From assembly GCF_963677315.1 (NCBI RefSeq), contig NZ_OY781939.1:1612001-1676000 (forward strand): a DNA stretch of 64,000 bases, given 5' to 3'. Shown here piece after piece: positions 33,968-43,454 of this stretch. Each line of letters opens with the position of its first letter. The first letter of the stretch is position 1. A program made the translations under genes and the position numbers. The DNA is from an uncultured Sphaerochaeta sp. (GTDB lineage: Bacteria; Spirochaetota; Spirochaetia; Sphaerochaetales; Sphaerochaetaceae). The notes beneath the pieces were generated by a model. It saw only the letters and a list, made by a program, of their open reading frames with translations. It made no database searches and had not been told where the DNA came from.

Positions 33968-36638
33968 AGGTGAAGTGAGAGAAAACACAGAGATACTTTC
34001 CGCCAGGGCATGGAAGATAGCCGAGGTTCTGGAGCAACGTTTTCCTGGTTGGGACTCCCGTCGATACATCATTGCAATGCTTATCTATCGGTATCTCTCC
34101 CAGGAAATGGAGCAGTTCGCAGAAGATCAACCGGAACTGGTGTTGCATCAGAAGCGATACAGAACCATGGATGACGAGGAGGCAGAAGCGCTTACAGCGA
34201 AAGCCTCTTCCACAATTGGGTTCTTCATTCCTCCAAGCGGTCTCTTCTGTAATGTGTATCGGGATGCCCCAAGAGATGGGGATCTGGGGAAGACCTTGGA
34301 ATGGGTCTTCTCCGATATTGAGGAATCAGCGGTCGGATACGCAAGTGAGAGCGTCTTCAGGAACCTCTCAAGTCATCTTGCTAAAGATGAAATTGAACTG
34401 GGTGCTGTTCCCAGAACAAGAAAGCAGAAGCTATACACCTTGATGAAGGCCGTCTCAAGTATCAGTCCAAAGGCCATTTCCGATATGACAAGTACCTTTG
34501 AGCACCTGCTTGACCAGTATTCCAGGCCTCAGGCAACAGGAGACGGGATATTCGAAGCACGGCTTGTACCTGACTTGCTTATACTCCTTGTGAGCAGGGG
34601 AAGTAAGTCCATACAGTCATTCTATGACCCCTACTGTGGAACAGGTGTGCTCTTATCCCATGCACGCTTCCGCCTTGCCGAGGGGGGCTGTTTGTATGGC
34701 CAGAGCGAAATGATACCAGAGTACAACATGGCCCGTTTCTTCATGTTTCTCATCCATCTCGACCCAACTCGTTTCTCATTGGCCTATGGCGACTCACTGA
34801 CGTCTTTCGAATCCTTTGGAGGACGTACGTTTGACGCAATCGCCAGCATACTCCCTGTGAGGAAGCGATGGGCCAGAGATGAGGATTCCTCTCTTGTAAA
34901 GGACAGCCGTTTCAGTCCTGCAGGAGTCCTGGCTCCGAAGGCAAAGACTGACCTGGCATACGTCATGCACTCAGTGTCATGCCTCAGTGAGAGAGGAACG
35001 GCAGCCTTTGCCCTGGGCGAAGGGGCCCTGAGCCGGGAAAGGGCTGAGAAGACAATACGAAGCTGGCTTCTGGATAACAACCTTGTCGATGCCGTCATCA
35101 GACTCCCGGCCTATGGCCATCATGCAGACACGATGCATCGCCATGTGCTTGTCATACGAAAGGGAAGAAGGGAGGACACCATTCTTTTCATCGATGCATC
35201 TTCACAAACTAGAGACAAGAGGCCTTCCTTCATACTGATCAGTGAGATATCCCACATATACAACGAACGAAAGGAAGTGCCCCACTATGCTTGCCTTGTG
35301 GACAGGAAAGAGGTCATGGAAAACAGGTGTGATCTCAGGCCTTTCCACTATGTTGAGAGTAGTCACCCTTGCGAAGGGGAAGGGGAAAATTCGCTTATCA
35401 CAGCCATTGAGAAGACAGACAGTGAGCTTGCATCGTTGGCTGTCCCCCCTACCGCTCTTGCTTCGCTGGGCAGGAAGCTTGATAAGGCCCCTCTCCTTCC
35501 TGTTGGCAATGTGGCTGCCATCAAAGGAGGCAAGAACATAAGGTCCCATGCATTCACTGATTCCCCTGAAGGGATTGAATATGTGAGGATATCTGACCTT
35601 GCAAACAGTTCCAGTGATTGCCTCCTCGTCAGTTCGTCCGTGCTCAGGATCTCACCGAAGGTAACCACTGCAAGGATGTTTGACAGGGATACGGTGCTTA
35701 TTCCCAAACATGCCACAAGCATCAAATCGGGCAGGAGGGGGATCTTGGCTAAGAGTTCGGCTGTAGATGGAAACCTTTTGTGCCTTGTCCCACAGGAAGG
35801 GGTACGAGAAGAGTACCTGCTGCATGCATTCGGGGCTTGGGCTCGTGGGGTATGGCTCAAGAGAACCAACCACAAGGGAGTACTGCGCTGCAGCGATGCC
35901 AATGATGCCATGATCAGGGTTCCCCCTATGGGAGTACAGAAGCAGGTAAGTGAGACAATACGTTCCCTTGAAGCGTCTGAGCGCTTGTTGGAAAAGAGGA
36001 TCTCCCTGTTGAGAAAACGCTTGGCGATACGTTTGGAGGAACTCATGGCTTCCATTCATGATGCGCCCCACTTCCCTGTTTCTGCTGTTGCGGAAGTCTC
36101 GAAGATTCCTGGTTACAAGTATAACAAGTTTGTGAGGTATGCTGATTCGGGTGCATGTATTGCCCTGAGAGGATGCAATGTGAAGAACGGTCGCCTCGAT
36201 CTGTCAGATGCACAACGTCTTGATGATACGGTCCTGCATGAGATCAGCTCTGCGCTTCTCCATACAGGAGATATCCTGTTCACCTATGTCGGCTCCCTGG
36301 GTCATGCCGCTGTGATAGATTGCGATGATCTCTACTATCTGGAGCCTGGCGTAGCCCTGATCAGGGTTGATAAGACAAAATTGCTTCCTGCATATCTGTT
36401 CTACTGGTACCTGAACAGCCCCGATTACAGGGTACGTGAGGAAAGGTATGTGAGCAGGAGAAACATTCCTTTCGACCGTATACGAAATTTCAAGATTGGT
36501 CTTCCTCCGCTGGAGCGGCAACGAGACATTGTCGAGGAGCTCGAGCGTGAGTACATGGCAAGGATTATTAAGTCCGAAAGAGCATTGTCAGAAGTTCATA
36601 CCAGTCTTGAAATGCTTGTTTCAAAGCTGGCTCTGTGA
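33933..36638 (+). CDS. HsdM-HsdS fusion with degenerate methyltransferase motif
   Basis: 901 residues if the GTG at 33933 is used (an ATG at 33954 is also possible). HsdM-like helical N-domain ('YIIAMLIYRYLSQEME', 45-60), N6-adenine methyltransferase core with SAM motif I 'DPYCGTGVLL' (232-241), then 'SPAGVLAPKAKTDLAYVMHS' and 'DNNLVDAVIRLP', standard for HsdM. Motif IV, normally NPP(F/Y) after 'FD...', reads 'FDAIASILPV' (300-309), so catalytic Asn and Pro are lost. From about 515 two HsdS-type target-recognition domains follow, each with a coiled coil ('PPLERQRDIVEELEREY'). No HsdR is nearby. Probably a DNA-binding pseudo-enzyme. Confidence 0.82.
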   Translation: MLRSRSDMRLPEGEVRENTEILSARAWKIAEVLEQRFPGWDSRRYIIAMLIYRYLSQEMEQFAEDQPELVLHQKRYRTMDDEEAEALTAKASSTIGFFIPPSGLFCNVYRDAPRDGDLGKTLEWVFSDIEESAVGYASESVFRNLSSHLAKDEIELGAVPRTRKQKLYTLMKAVSSISPKAISDMTSTFEHLLDQYSRPQATGDGIFEARLVPDLLILLVSRGSKSIQSFYDPYCGTGVLLSHARFRLAEGGCLYGQSEMIPEYNMARFFMFLIHLDPTRFSLAYGDSLTSFESFGGRTFDAIASILPVRKRWARDEDSSLVKDSRFSPAGVLAPKAKTDLAYVMHSVSCLSERGTAAFALGEGALSRERAEKTIRSWLLDNNLVDAVIRLPAYGHHADTMHRHVLVIRKGRREDTILFIDASSQTRDKRPSFILISEISHIYNERKEVPHYACLVDRKEVMENRCDLRPFHYVESSHPCEGEGENSLITAIEKTDSELASLAVPPTALASLGRKLDKAPLLPVGNVAAIKGGKNIRSHAFTDSPEGIEYVRISDLANSSSDCLLVSSSVLRISPKVTTARMFDRDTVLIPKHATSIKSGRRGILAKSSAVDGNLLCLVPQEGVREEYLLHAFGAWARGVWLKRTNHKGVLRCSDANDAMIRVPPMGVQKQVSETIRSLEASERLLEKRISLLRKRLAIRLEELMASIHDAPHFPVSAVAEVSKIPGYKYNKFVRYADSGACIALRGCNVKNGRLDLSDAQRLDDTVLHEISSALLHTGDILFTYVGSLGHAAVIDCDDLYYLEPGVALIRVDKTKLLPAYLFYWYLNSPDYRVREERYVSRRNIPFDRIRNFKIGLPPLERQRDIVEELEREYMARIIKSERALSEVHTSLEMLVSKLAL

Positions 36639-36654
36639 ACTGGAAGGTAAGCAT

Positions 36655-37446
36655 ATGGATATTGATGTCAACAATGTAGGGTATGGGAGCGACCGGATAC
36701 GGGTTGTCGATTGTGATACGTTCTACCGTGTGAAGCCAGTGAAGTACTTTGCGATCAACCAGGAAATGTCTGCAATACATGCCGATATGTTTGGTTGCGG
36801 GCATAGAGCGCTCTTGGACGGTGATCATCGGGCTTGGATGATCTACAGGACCAGGATGTACATACACCACCTTGCTGCATGGAGGACTGGACTCGAGGCT
36901 GAGACGTGGTGTCAAGAAGGGCATAGGCTCTTCTTCCCTCGTGCTGTTACGGCAAAGAAAGTGGGTGGAGGGCTTCTGTTTGAGGCATACAACCATTGGA
37001 TTGTCCTGAATATGGAACAAGGAAGACCCGAAAAGCCGTCATACCTTGAGAGCAGGTTGCGCTATCCGCCTACAAACGAGAGGTGGTTCGATCCTGCTTT
37101 TCCGAAGTTCCCTCGACAAGAGGATTTCTCCAAAGGGGTTGTGAGCAGGGACAAGGTGCACATGGACTATTATGACTATGATTACAACAGGCATGTGAAC
37201 AACCTGAGCTATATTGACTGGATGATGGCCTCCTTTCCCTATGAGCATCTGGATACGTACTATCCTTCTTTCATTGATGTCGAGTGGAAAAGGCAGTGCC
37301 ACCATGGGGATGCGCTCGTGGTCGAAACGAGAAGCAAGGATGTAAATCAGTTTCTGACCAGTATCAAGAGAATTGATGCTACTGGCCTCGAGGAAGTGGT
37401 GTTCCATGCAGTCACGCACTGGAAGAAGAGGCAAACAGTTGTTTGA
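36655..37446 (+). CDS. Acyl-ACP thioesterase
   Basis: 263 residues from the ATG at 36655 with GGAAGG upstream; the frame reaching back to 36496 overlaps the preceding gene. Double hot-dog fold of the bacterial/plant FatA/FatB type: 'DYDYNRHVNNLSYIDWM' has the D-x-N-x-H-V-N-N catalytic block. It releases free fatty acid from acyl-ACP. Seventeen bases after the HsdM-HsdS stop, so in the same operon as the acyl ligase that could re-activate the product. Confidence 0.85.
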   Translation: MDIDVNNVGYGSDRIRVVDCDTFYRVKPVKYFAINQEMSAIHADMFGCGHRALLDGDHRAWMIYRTRMYIHHLAAWRTGLEAETWCQEGHRLFFPRAVTAKKVGGGLLFEAYNHWIVLNMEQGRPEKPSYLESRLRYPPTNERWFDPAFPKFPRQEDFSKGVVSRDKVHMDYYDYDYNRHVNNLSYIDWMMASFPYEHLDTYYPSFIDVEWKRQCHHGDALVVETRSKDVNQFLTSIKRIDATGLEEVVFHAVTHWKKRQTVV

Positions 37447-37461
37447 GAGATACCAATAAGA

Positions 37462-38277
37462 TTACCTTGCCTCTTGCTTGCTAAGCCGCCTCACAGTCTC
37501 ATGGCTTACATGAAGAAAGCTGGCGATGTCCCTGAGGGCATGGCCATCAGTAACTGCAGCATGGACAAATAGGTTCCTGAGTTCCCTGGAGAGTGGTGAT
37601 TTTGCTCCTGAGACAACCATGGCACGAAGATCCTCAAGGTTCCGCTTTGCGAGTGTCCGATCCAGAAGACAGGAGAGCCGTTCCCTGGTTTCCTCTCTCT
37701 TGTCGATGATGGTGGCAAAACCAACCTGTGGAGTCCAGTTCTCATGTTCGGTGCACTCCCTGTAGCGATCCAGTGCCAAGGAGGGGTCTGGGGAGAAAAG
37801 GGAGAGCAAGGTTGTCCTTGCAATTATATAGGTATTTCCAGTGCACACTTCCGTGTGACCACTCCATCGGTATGCAGAGGGGGTGGCAGCAAGGCCGGCC
37901 TTGACGGGGTTCTGGACTATGTAGCGGATGATGCTGAAGAGCTTATGGGTCTCCGTCACAAGGTAGCTCTTGTAGCGGTCTCCATAGATGGTTCCGGTGC
38001 GGTTGTACCGGCTGTTGTAGTAAAGACTGTAATGACGGTTGAGAAACCAGATGATGGAAGAGAGGGGGACACTACCAACCTTGATGAGGAGGTGGTAGTG
38101 GTTGTCCATGAGGGCGTACTGGAGCAGGAGTGCACCGTGGTTGGTCAAGGCGGTGGAAAGAAGACTGAGAAACTCCTTCTTGTCACGGGTGTTCTCGTAG
38201 ATGTAGTTCCTGTTGTTGCCTCGCTGGATGACGTGATGAATGGTCCCTGGGGTGTCGTTCCTCTTCCTCCTGGGCAT
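37462..38277 (-). CDS. REP-associated Y1 (TnpA_REP/RAYT) transposase
   Basis: 271 residues. The HUH metal motif is 'DNHYHLLI' (about 57-64), with 'RYIVQNPVKAG' carrying the conserved tyrosine-helix region, and a C-terminal HTH 'ALRDIASFLHVSHETVRRLSK'. Single-strand DNA nickase-joiner of the IS200/REP class. Its ribosome site GGAGG is inside the last codons of dprA and its ATG is 4 bases after the dprA stop, so translation is coupled. A diverged C-terminal relic occurs at 31.9 kb. Confidence 0.88.
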   Translation of the reverse strand: MPRRKRNDTPGTIHHVIQRGNNRNYIYENTRDKKEFLSLLSTALTNHGALLLQYALMDNHYHLLIKVGSVPLSSIIWFLNRHYSLYYNSRYNRTGTIYGDRYKSYLVTETHKLFSIIRYIVQNPVKAGLAATPSAYRWSGHTEVCTGNTYIIARTTLLSLFSPDPSLALDRYRECTEHENWTPQVGFATIIDKREETRERLSCLLDRTLAKRNLEDLRAMVVSGAKSPLSRELRNLFVHAAVTDGHALRDIASFLHVSHETVRRLSKQEAR

Positions 38278-38281
38278 ATGA

Positions 38282-39379
38282 TCAAAGGCCTCCTACCAGG
38301 TGCCACCTGCCATCCGGGCGAAATACAATCCTCCCTGAGAGTTCCATTTCTGTAAGGCACTCCATGACAGAGAGGCTCAGATCAGGGACCATGTCCACAA
38401 TCTCGCTGGTGGTGAGGGGGTTGCCATTCAGGGCCAGTATGACGTCCTCCTCATCGGGATGGGAGGTGGGTATGCTGTTGTAACAGCCACCGAATTGCAG
38501 TTGGTCGTCATAGTAGGCCTTGGCTCCTTCAGTGAGCAGGAGGTTAGTGCCTGAGCTTCTTGGTTCAAGCAGGGTGTTGGGGACGGCCAGTACCTGTTTC
38601 CCCTTTTTCAGGGCACTGCGGGCAGTATGCATGCTGCCACTCCGCTTCCGGGCTTCGACGACCAGGAGGGTGTCACACCAGGTGGCAAGTACGGCATTCC
38701 TTCCTATGAAGCGGAAGGGCAAGGCTTCCTTGCCATAGGCATAGGGGGTGATGACTGCGCCGGTATCGGCAATCTGCTCCATGAGTTCACTGTGTGATGC
38801 CGGCTGGGCTTTGTGCAGGCCGCAAGGGATGAAGGCATAGGTGATACCGTTGTATTCAAGTGTGGTCTGATGGGCAAGGGCATCAATACCGAAGGAGAGC
38901 CCTGAGGCAACAATGGTCCACTTTTCAACCAAGGTTGCTACTGCGGCCTTGGTCACCAGGTTCCCGTAGGATGTGCTTGCACGAGACCCGATGACACCTG
39001 TGATGGGTATTTCAGGTGGGGAGAGCCTGCCTTTGTAGTAAAGCACCAGGGGTGCCTTGGTATCATTTGTATAGATTGGATGGTAGTGCTGGTGATCAGG
39101 GGAGAGGAGATGGATGGAGTGTTGCTCATTGTTGGCAAGGATGGTCTCAGCATCGGCAAGGTTGCGTGTTTTCCAGACGGCCCCATAGGGTTCCCTCCTG
39201 CTTTCAGCGACGGAACCATTCCTTTGTTTCTTTGTTTCCAGTATGTCGGCAATGGTAGTGGTGGACTCGTGGAAGATGTTCTCAGGAGTAGAGAGAACTG
39301 AGATGAGTTTCCGTTTATCCCTGAGGGGGATGCCCCTCATTTCGTTGAGCCAGATCCAGTAGATTGTTTGGTCATGCAT
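38282..39379 (-). CDS. dprA: DNA-processing protein DprA/Smf
   Basis: 365 residues from the ATG at 39379 (AAGGAGG upstream; a frame extending to 39553 overlaps comM). Rossmann-like DprA core: 'GSRASTSYGNLVTKAAV', 'ASGLSFGIDALAHQTTLEY', 'GRNAVLATWCDTLLVVEARKRSGS'. A winged-helix tail ends in 'ELSGRIVFRPDGRWHLV'. It loads RecA on incoming single-stranded DNA in transformation. Eight-base overlap with comM, so co-transcribed. Confidence 0.92.
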   Translation of the reverse strand: MHDQTIYWIWLNEMRGIPLRDKRKLISVLSTPENIFHESTTTIADILETKKQRNGSVAESRREPYGAVWKTRNLADAETILANNEQHSIHLLSPDHQHYHPIYTNDTKAPLVLYYKGRLSPPEIPITGVIGSRASTSYGNLVTKAAVATLVEKWTIVASGLSFGIDALAHQTTLEYNGITYAFIPCGLHKAQPASHSELMEQIADTGAVITPYAYGKEALPFRFIGRNAVLATWCDTLLVVEARKRSGSMHTARSALKKGKQVLAVPNTLLEPRSSGTNLLLTEGAKAYYDDQLQFGGCYNSIPTSHPDEEDVILALNGNPLTTSEIVDMVPDLSLSVMECLTEMELSGRIVFRPDGRWHLVGGL

Positions 39380-40913
39380 GGTGGGCAGCCTCCTTTTCCA
39401 GGTCGCGGGAGAAGAGTGCGTGGATGAGATGGGTTCTCTCAATGGTGGCACTTCCCTGTATGTCGGCAAAGGTACGAGCGAGTTTGAGGGTCTTGTAGCA
39501 GGCGCGGACCGAGAGTTGGTCCTTCTCATAGGTTTTCTGGAGGAGAGCGGCACATTTGTCGTCGAGGGTGCAGTACCTTCTAAGCTGGGAGCTGCTCATC
39601 TGGGAGTTGGTGGTAATAGGCTCCCCTCCTCCCCGAAATCGGTGTCTCTGGCGCTCACGCGCCTCCATGACCGAGTCCCTGAGGTCCTTGGAGCTGGTGT
39701 TGCCTTTCATGAGGTGGCCGTCCTTGAATTCCACCCGGCCGACGTACTTCTGCATGTCGATGCGGTCGAGGATGGGGCCTGATATGCGTTGGCGGTAGGT
39801 CCTGATGGCATAGGGGGTGCATTCACAACGTGAGGTGCCTGCGTATCCACAGGGGCAGGGGTTCATGGCTGCAACAAGCATGAAGTCTGAGGGGTAGCGG
39901 TTGGTTTGGTTGACCCGGCTTATGGTGACTCGCTTGTCCTCAAGGGGGAGACGGAGGGATTCGAGGGTTTTCCGTCCAAATTCGGGTAGTTCATCGAGAA
40001 AGAGGATGCCCCGATGGGCAAGGGTCACTTCCCCGGGTTTTGCCTGTGGCCCCCCTCCAATGAGGGCATGGGAGGACATGTTGTAATGGGGAGCCCTGAA
40101 GGGTCTGTTTCTCTTGAGCTCATGGCCGTCAAGTTCCCCTGCTATGCTGTAGATGGAGGAGACTTCCAATATTTCCTGTTCATTCATTGGGGGGAGGATG
40201 GTGGGGAGCAACCGGGCCATTAGCGTCTTTCCAGCTCCAGGTATCCCTACCAAGAGAAGGTTGTGATTCCCTGCAACAGCGGCAGCAAGGTAAGGAAGGA
40301 TGTCGTCATGTCCGACGACGTCGATGAAATCACCTTCATTGCTGGTTTTTTCCTGAAAGATGGGGTCCTGGTCTGTTTTATGGGGAGAGAGATGCAACCG
40401 GCCTTCCAGGTATTGGATTACCTCTGTGATGGTACCACAGGCGATGATCTCCAGTCCCGTGACCAGGGAAGCCTCATTGGCACAGTCCTTTGGTACAATG
40501 AGTTTCTTCCATCCCATGCGGTGTGCCTGGATTGCCATGGGCAGCACGCCGTTGAACCCGACGAGGGTTCCTGTGGTGCTGATTCCTCCGACACAGGCTA
40601 TTTCCTGCCAGCCCTCGATCCTTGGCCTGACCTGCTTCGATTCAACCAGGAGGCCGAGGAGCATGGGAAGATCGAGATAGGCTCCCCTCTTGGGGATGTC
40701 ACTGGGGCTGAGGTTTACCACAACCTTCTTTGATGGGTAGGCATAGGAGAGTTCCTCTGTGCATGCTTCCATCCTGTCCTTTGCTTCCTTCACTGCTGCA
40801 TCACCAAGGCCGACGATGGTGGTTGCCTGCAGGCCTGCTATGATCGCTACTTCCACTGTAAGTGGATACCCTTCTATTCCGTTGATTCCGAGACTTCTGA
40901 TGACGGTCGCCAC
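39372..40913 (-). CDS. comM: ComM/YifB-family Mg-chelatase-like ATPase
   Basis: 513 residues. N-terminal Lon-protease-like fold ('VNLSPSDIPKRGAYLDLPMLLG'), AAA+ core with Walker A 'GIPGAGKTLMARLLP' and Walker B 'GILFLDELPEF', 'RAPHYNMSSHALIGGG', and the C-terminal Mg-chelatase domain with zinc-like cysteines 'CPCGYAGTSRCEC'. In known species it is the hexameric helicase promoting branch migration of transformed DNA. First gene of the comM-dprA-transposase operon. Confidence 0.93.
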   Translation of the reverse strand: MATVIRSLGINGIEGYPLTVEVAIIAGLQATTIVGLGDAAVKEAKDRMEACTEELSYAYPSKKVVVNLSPSDIPKRGAYLDLPMLLGLLVESKQVRPRIEGWQEIACVGGISTTGTLVGFNGVLPMAIQAHRMGWKKLIVPKDCANEASLVTGLEIIACGTITEVIQYLEGRLHLSPHKTDQDPIFQEKTSNEGDFIDVVGHDDILPYLAAAVAGNHNLLLVGIPGAGKTLMARLLPTILPPMNEQEILEVSSIYSIAGELDGHELKRNRPFRAPHYNMSSHALIGGGPQAKPGEVTLAHRGILFLDELPEFGRKTLESLRLPLEDKRVTISRVNQTNRYPSDFMLVAAMNPCPCGYAGTSRCECTPYAIRTYRQRISGPILDRIDMQKYVGRVEFKDGHLMKGNTSSKDLRDSVMEARERQRHRFRGGGEPITTNSQMSSSQLRRYCTLDDKCAALLQKTYEKDQLSVRACYKTLKLARTFADIQGSATIERTHLIHALFSRDLEKEAAHHA

Positions 40914-41107
40914 TGTGTTGCTCCTCCTTTCTATAGAGAAAGAGCAGGCAGGTGGGGTTTTGCTTCAGAAGTTGGCGATATTTCTTTAGGAAATGAAAAA
41001 CAGTGAGCATGAACTGCAGAGATCGTGGTTATTATTGCTCTGCTGAGTGTAAACGGGGACAGTGATTCTTAGTACTGATAATTACTGAAGGGGGTGCTTC
41101 TCTACTG

Positions 41108-42082
41108 TTACATGACTTTGAACATGAGCATCTGTAGGGGGATGACCACCACAAGGAGTGCTGTCGTTACCATCCATCCGGCATTTGCAAGGTCGACATC
41201 CAGATCATATATTGAGGGAGGTACCAGCGCGGTAAATCCAACCGGCATTGAAGAAAGAATGAGGATTACCTTCAACGGTAGCCCGTTATCGATGTTTCCA
41301 AGGCCGAGGAGATAGGCTGTTCCTGTCACCACAACCGGGACAAGCAGATACTTGATCGCAGATACAAGAAGAGCTGGCTTGAGATAGGCCTGTATCTTGC
41401 CGAATTTCATTGCCATTCCAATGGAGATAAGCAAGATCAGGCTTGCTGATGGGATGATCACTGCGTTGAGGTTGCTGTAAAATGCAGGTCTGGGTACCTC
41501 TAGGGTGTTGAGCACAAGACCGATGATAATACTTGCAACGGTAACGAGAACGAAGGGGTCAGCGAGAATTTTCAGAGCTTTCCCTCTCTTTTCTTTTTGC
41601 TGCAAGTGAGGTGAATAGCTTTTTGCAGCGGGAAACCAGATGGTATAGGAGATGATTTGCTCAAACAACTTGTACATGGCTACCAGTGCAAAGGCAGCTT
41701 CTCCCAAGAAGACAAATACCAGAAGCGCTCCGATCGACCCTACGTTGGACATTGCCCCACAACTGAGAAAGGCTCCTTGTTGCCTTGGTTTCAGTCTGAT
41801 GAGCTTTCCAATGACAAGGGCTGCGAGTCCTCCTGTTATCATTGCAAGGATTCCTATTGCAGGCATGAGCGTTATGCGTACATTGTCGAACGAAAGGATC
41901 CAGATGGCTCCTATCGTGGCAATTGGATTGAGGCAGAGCAGTACTACCCTCTGGAGGATTTTCCTTTGTTTGGCAAGAGAGGCATCTGCTTTGATCTTGC
42001 CAGCAAGGGCAAGCCTTTGGCTGATGTACCCTATTACCAGTCCTATGGTAATTATTGACAGAGAGAATACGAGTTTCTGCAT
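41108..42082 (-). CDS. AEC-family (auxin efflux carrier-like) transporter
   Basis: 325 residues from the ATG at 42082 (GAGG upstream). Ten hydrophobic segments in two similar halves, with 'AMSNVGSIGALLVF' and 'SSMPVGFTALVPPSIYDLD' typical of AEC permeases. Probably exports or imports a small carboxylate such as malate or malonate. Appears monocistronic. Confidence 0.85.
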   Translation of the reverse strand: MQKLVFSLSIITIGLVIGYISQRLALAGKIKADASLAKQRKILQRVVLLCLNPIATIGAIWILSFDNVRITLMPAIGILAMITGGLAALVIGKLIRLKPRQQGAFLSCGAMSNVGSIGALLVFVFLGEAAFALVAMYKLFEQIISYTIWFPAAKSYSPHLQQKEKRGKALKILADPFVLVTVASIIIGLVLNTLEVPRPAFYSNLNAVIIPSASLILLISIGMAMKFGKIQAYLKPALLVSAIKYLLVPVVVTGTAYLLGLGNIDNGLPLKVILILSSMPVGFTALVPPSIYDLDVDLANAGWMVTTALLVVVIPLQMLMFKVM

Positions 42083-42531
42083 GACAACCTCATTGAGCAC
42101 TTACATATAATTTGTATAGAAATCTCATTGTCCACAAAGCCACTGTTTTGTCAAACAGGAGCCGGTTGTTATCTCTGGCTTCACGAATGATTGTACTGGC
42201 TCGTATCTATAGGAAGAGTTATAAGGATAGGCTCTTTTCCTGTAGTGGGGTACGTTCAGGTGAGTTCGTGGGATTAATATATTATGCTTATTATTACTAT
42301 TGCTATTTAGGAGAAGAGGCTAAGCATCGTAAGAACATGAGTATTGGCACCGATACCATCTTGCACTTCCTGAAGTACGGTACATGTTGGTGAATACGTA
42401 TATACTGTTCTATACTTTCAAGGAAGATGCAGAAACAGTTCCGGCATCAGGATGGTATATGCCGGAGGAGACTGGGGACAGCTTCTGGGTGTGGTTTCAC
42501 CGCAGCCTGTTGCTTGATAGAGAGGTTTACC
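42083..42531. other. Intergenic stretch
   Basis: About 450 bases between divergent genes. No convincing ORF or RNA. The ribosome site AGAGAGG of the next gene is at its right end. Confidence 0.45.
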
Positions 42532-43164
42532 ATGACTGATCATTCTATACCAAGCTTATATCAACGATTCTTTATCGACAAACAGGATGAGAGGAAGCAA
42601 CTATTCTTGAAACTGGCTCAAAAATTCCAACCTTCCAAGGGGTTGTACCCTGGGTCGTTTGTCCATATAACACCATCAATGTTTATTCGGGATATGACCT
42701 ATATTGATATGGACCGAAGGATGAAGTCCTTTTTCGAAGATGAGAAGGTCTCACAGTTTTTGGAAGAGCATAAAACCTATACAGAGAGTCCCATAGTCTC
42801 TTGGCATATGGCTGATTATGCAAAACCTCTTCCAATCGAAGAGAACAGCTTTGATATCATGTTTTCCTTTTATGCAGGATTCATTTCCAGGGACTGCAAG
42901 AAATATCTGAAGCCTGAGGGTTTTCTCATATGCAACAATAGCCATGGTGACTCCACCTTGGCTTTTCTGGATGATGACTATGCATTGACAGGTGTGATTA
43001 AGAGAAGAGGAGAAAACTTCACCATTTCTGAGAACGACCTTGATACCTATTTTATCAAGAGAGATGGTACGAGGATAAACAAGGAAAAGGTTCTTGAGAA
43101 GATGACTGGTGAGCATTATACCAAGAGTTGCTTTGCTTATATTTTTCAGTATCTCCCTTCATGA
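42532..43164 (+). CDS. SAM-methyltransferase-like protein
   Basis: 210 residues from the ATG at 42532. 'GLYPGSFVHITPSMFIRDMTYIDMDRRM' is in the motif I/II position of class I methyltransferases but lacks the Gly-rich GxGxG. 'LPIEENSFDIMFSFYAGFISRDCKKYLKPEGFLICNN' matches the post-II/motif III pattern (D-I...LKPGG). SAM binding may be altered or lost. No substrate can be proposed. Isolated gene. Confidence 0.65.
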   Translation: MTDHSIPSLYQRFFIDKQDERKQLFLKLAQKFQPSKGLYPGSFVHITPSMFIRDMTYIDMDRRMKSFFEDEKVSQFLEEHKTYTESPIVSWHMADYAKPLPIEENSFDIMFSFYAGFISRDCKKYLKPEGFLICNNSHGDSTLAFLDDDYALTGVIKRRGENFTISENDLDTYFIKRDGTRINKEKVLEKMTGEHYTKSCFAYIFQYLPS

Positions 43165-43276
43165 GGTTCTGATCTATGTACGGTTTGGTAGGTGCTTTCT
43201 GAGCAGGGCTAGAAAGTTCTCGATTTCAGAGCAAGGCTAACAACATATGCCTCGACCTTCCAGCAACAGATCCTGA

Positions 43277-43304
43277 TGACATACATTTCCCTCTTTGCTA
43301 TACT
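43277..43304 (+). promoter_or_regulatory. Sigma-70-like promoter before the MFS gene
   Basis: TGACAT (43277-43282), 16-base spacer, TATACT (43299-43304). It fits a housekeeping promoter for the MFS gene and the short ORF after it. Confidence 0.5.
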
Positions 43305-43326
43305 CCTTTCAAAAGGAGGATACGAT

Positions 43327-43362
43327 ATGCTCTGCATTGCTTCATCTCCATGCAAGGTCTGA
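43327..43362 (+). CDS. Possible 11-codon leader ORF
   Basis: ATG to TGA reading MLCIASSPCKV, preceded by an excellent AGGAGG 8 bases upstream and lying just after the promoter. The long (about 90-base) interval to the MFS gene could allow leader-dependent control. No direct evidence of translation. Confidence 0.3.
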   Translation: MLCIASSPCKV

Positions 43363-43454
43363 CAAGGACGAAGCTGCATGGAGTCGTAACCTCTCTCGTC
43401 CAAAGGACTTTGCATTTTCCTACCAAATTCAACAAGTAAGGAAGCAAAGTCAAT

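Noticed and set aside
33933..36638. Ordinary type I restriction-modification system
   Set aside because: Motif IV is lost, no HsdR gene is near, and both neighbours in the operon act on acyl groups.
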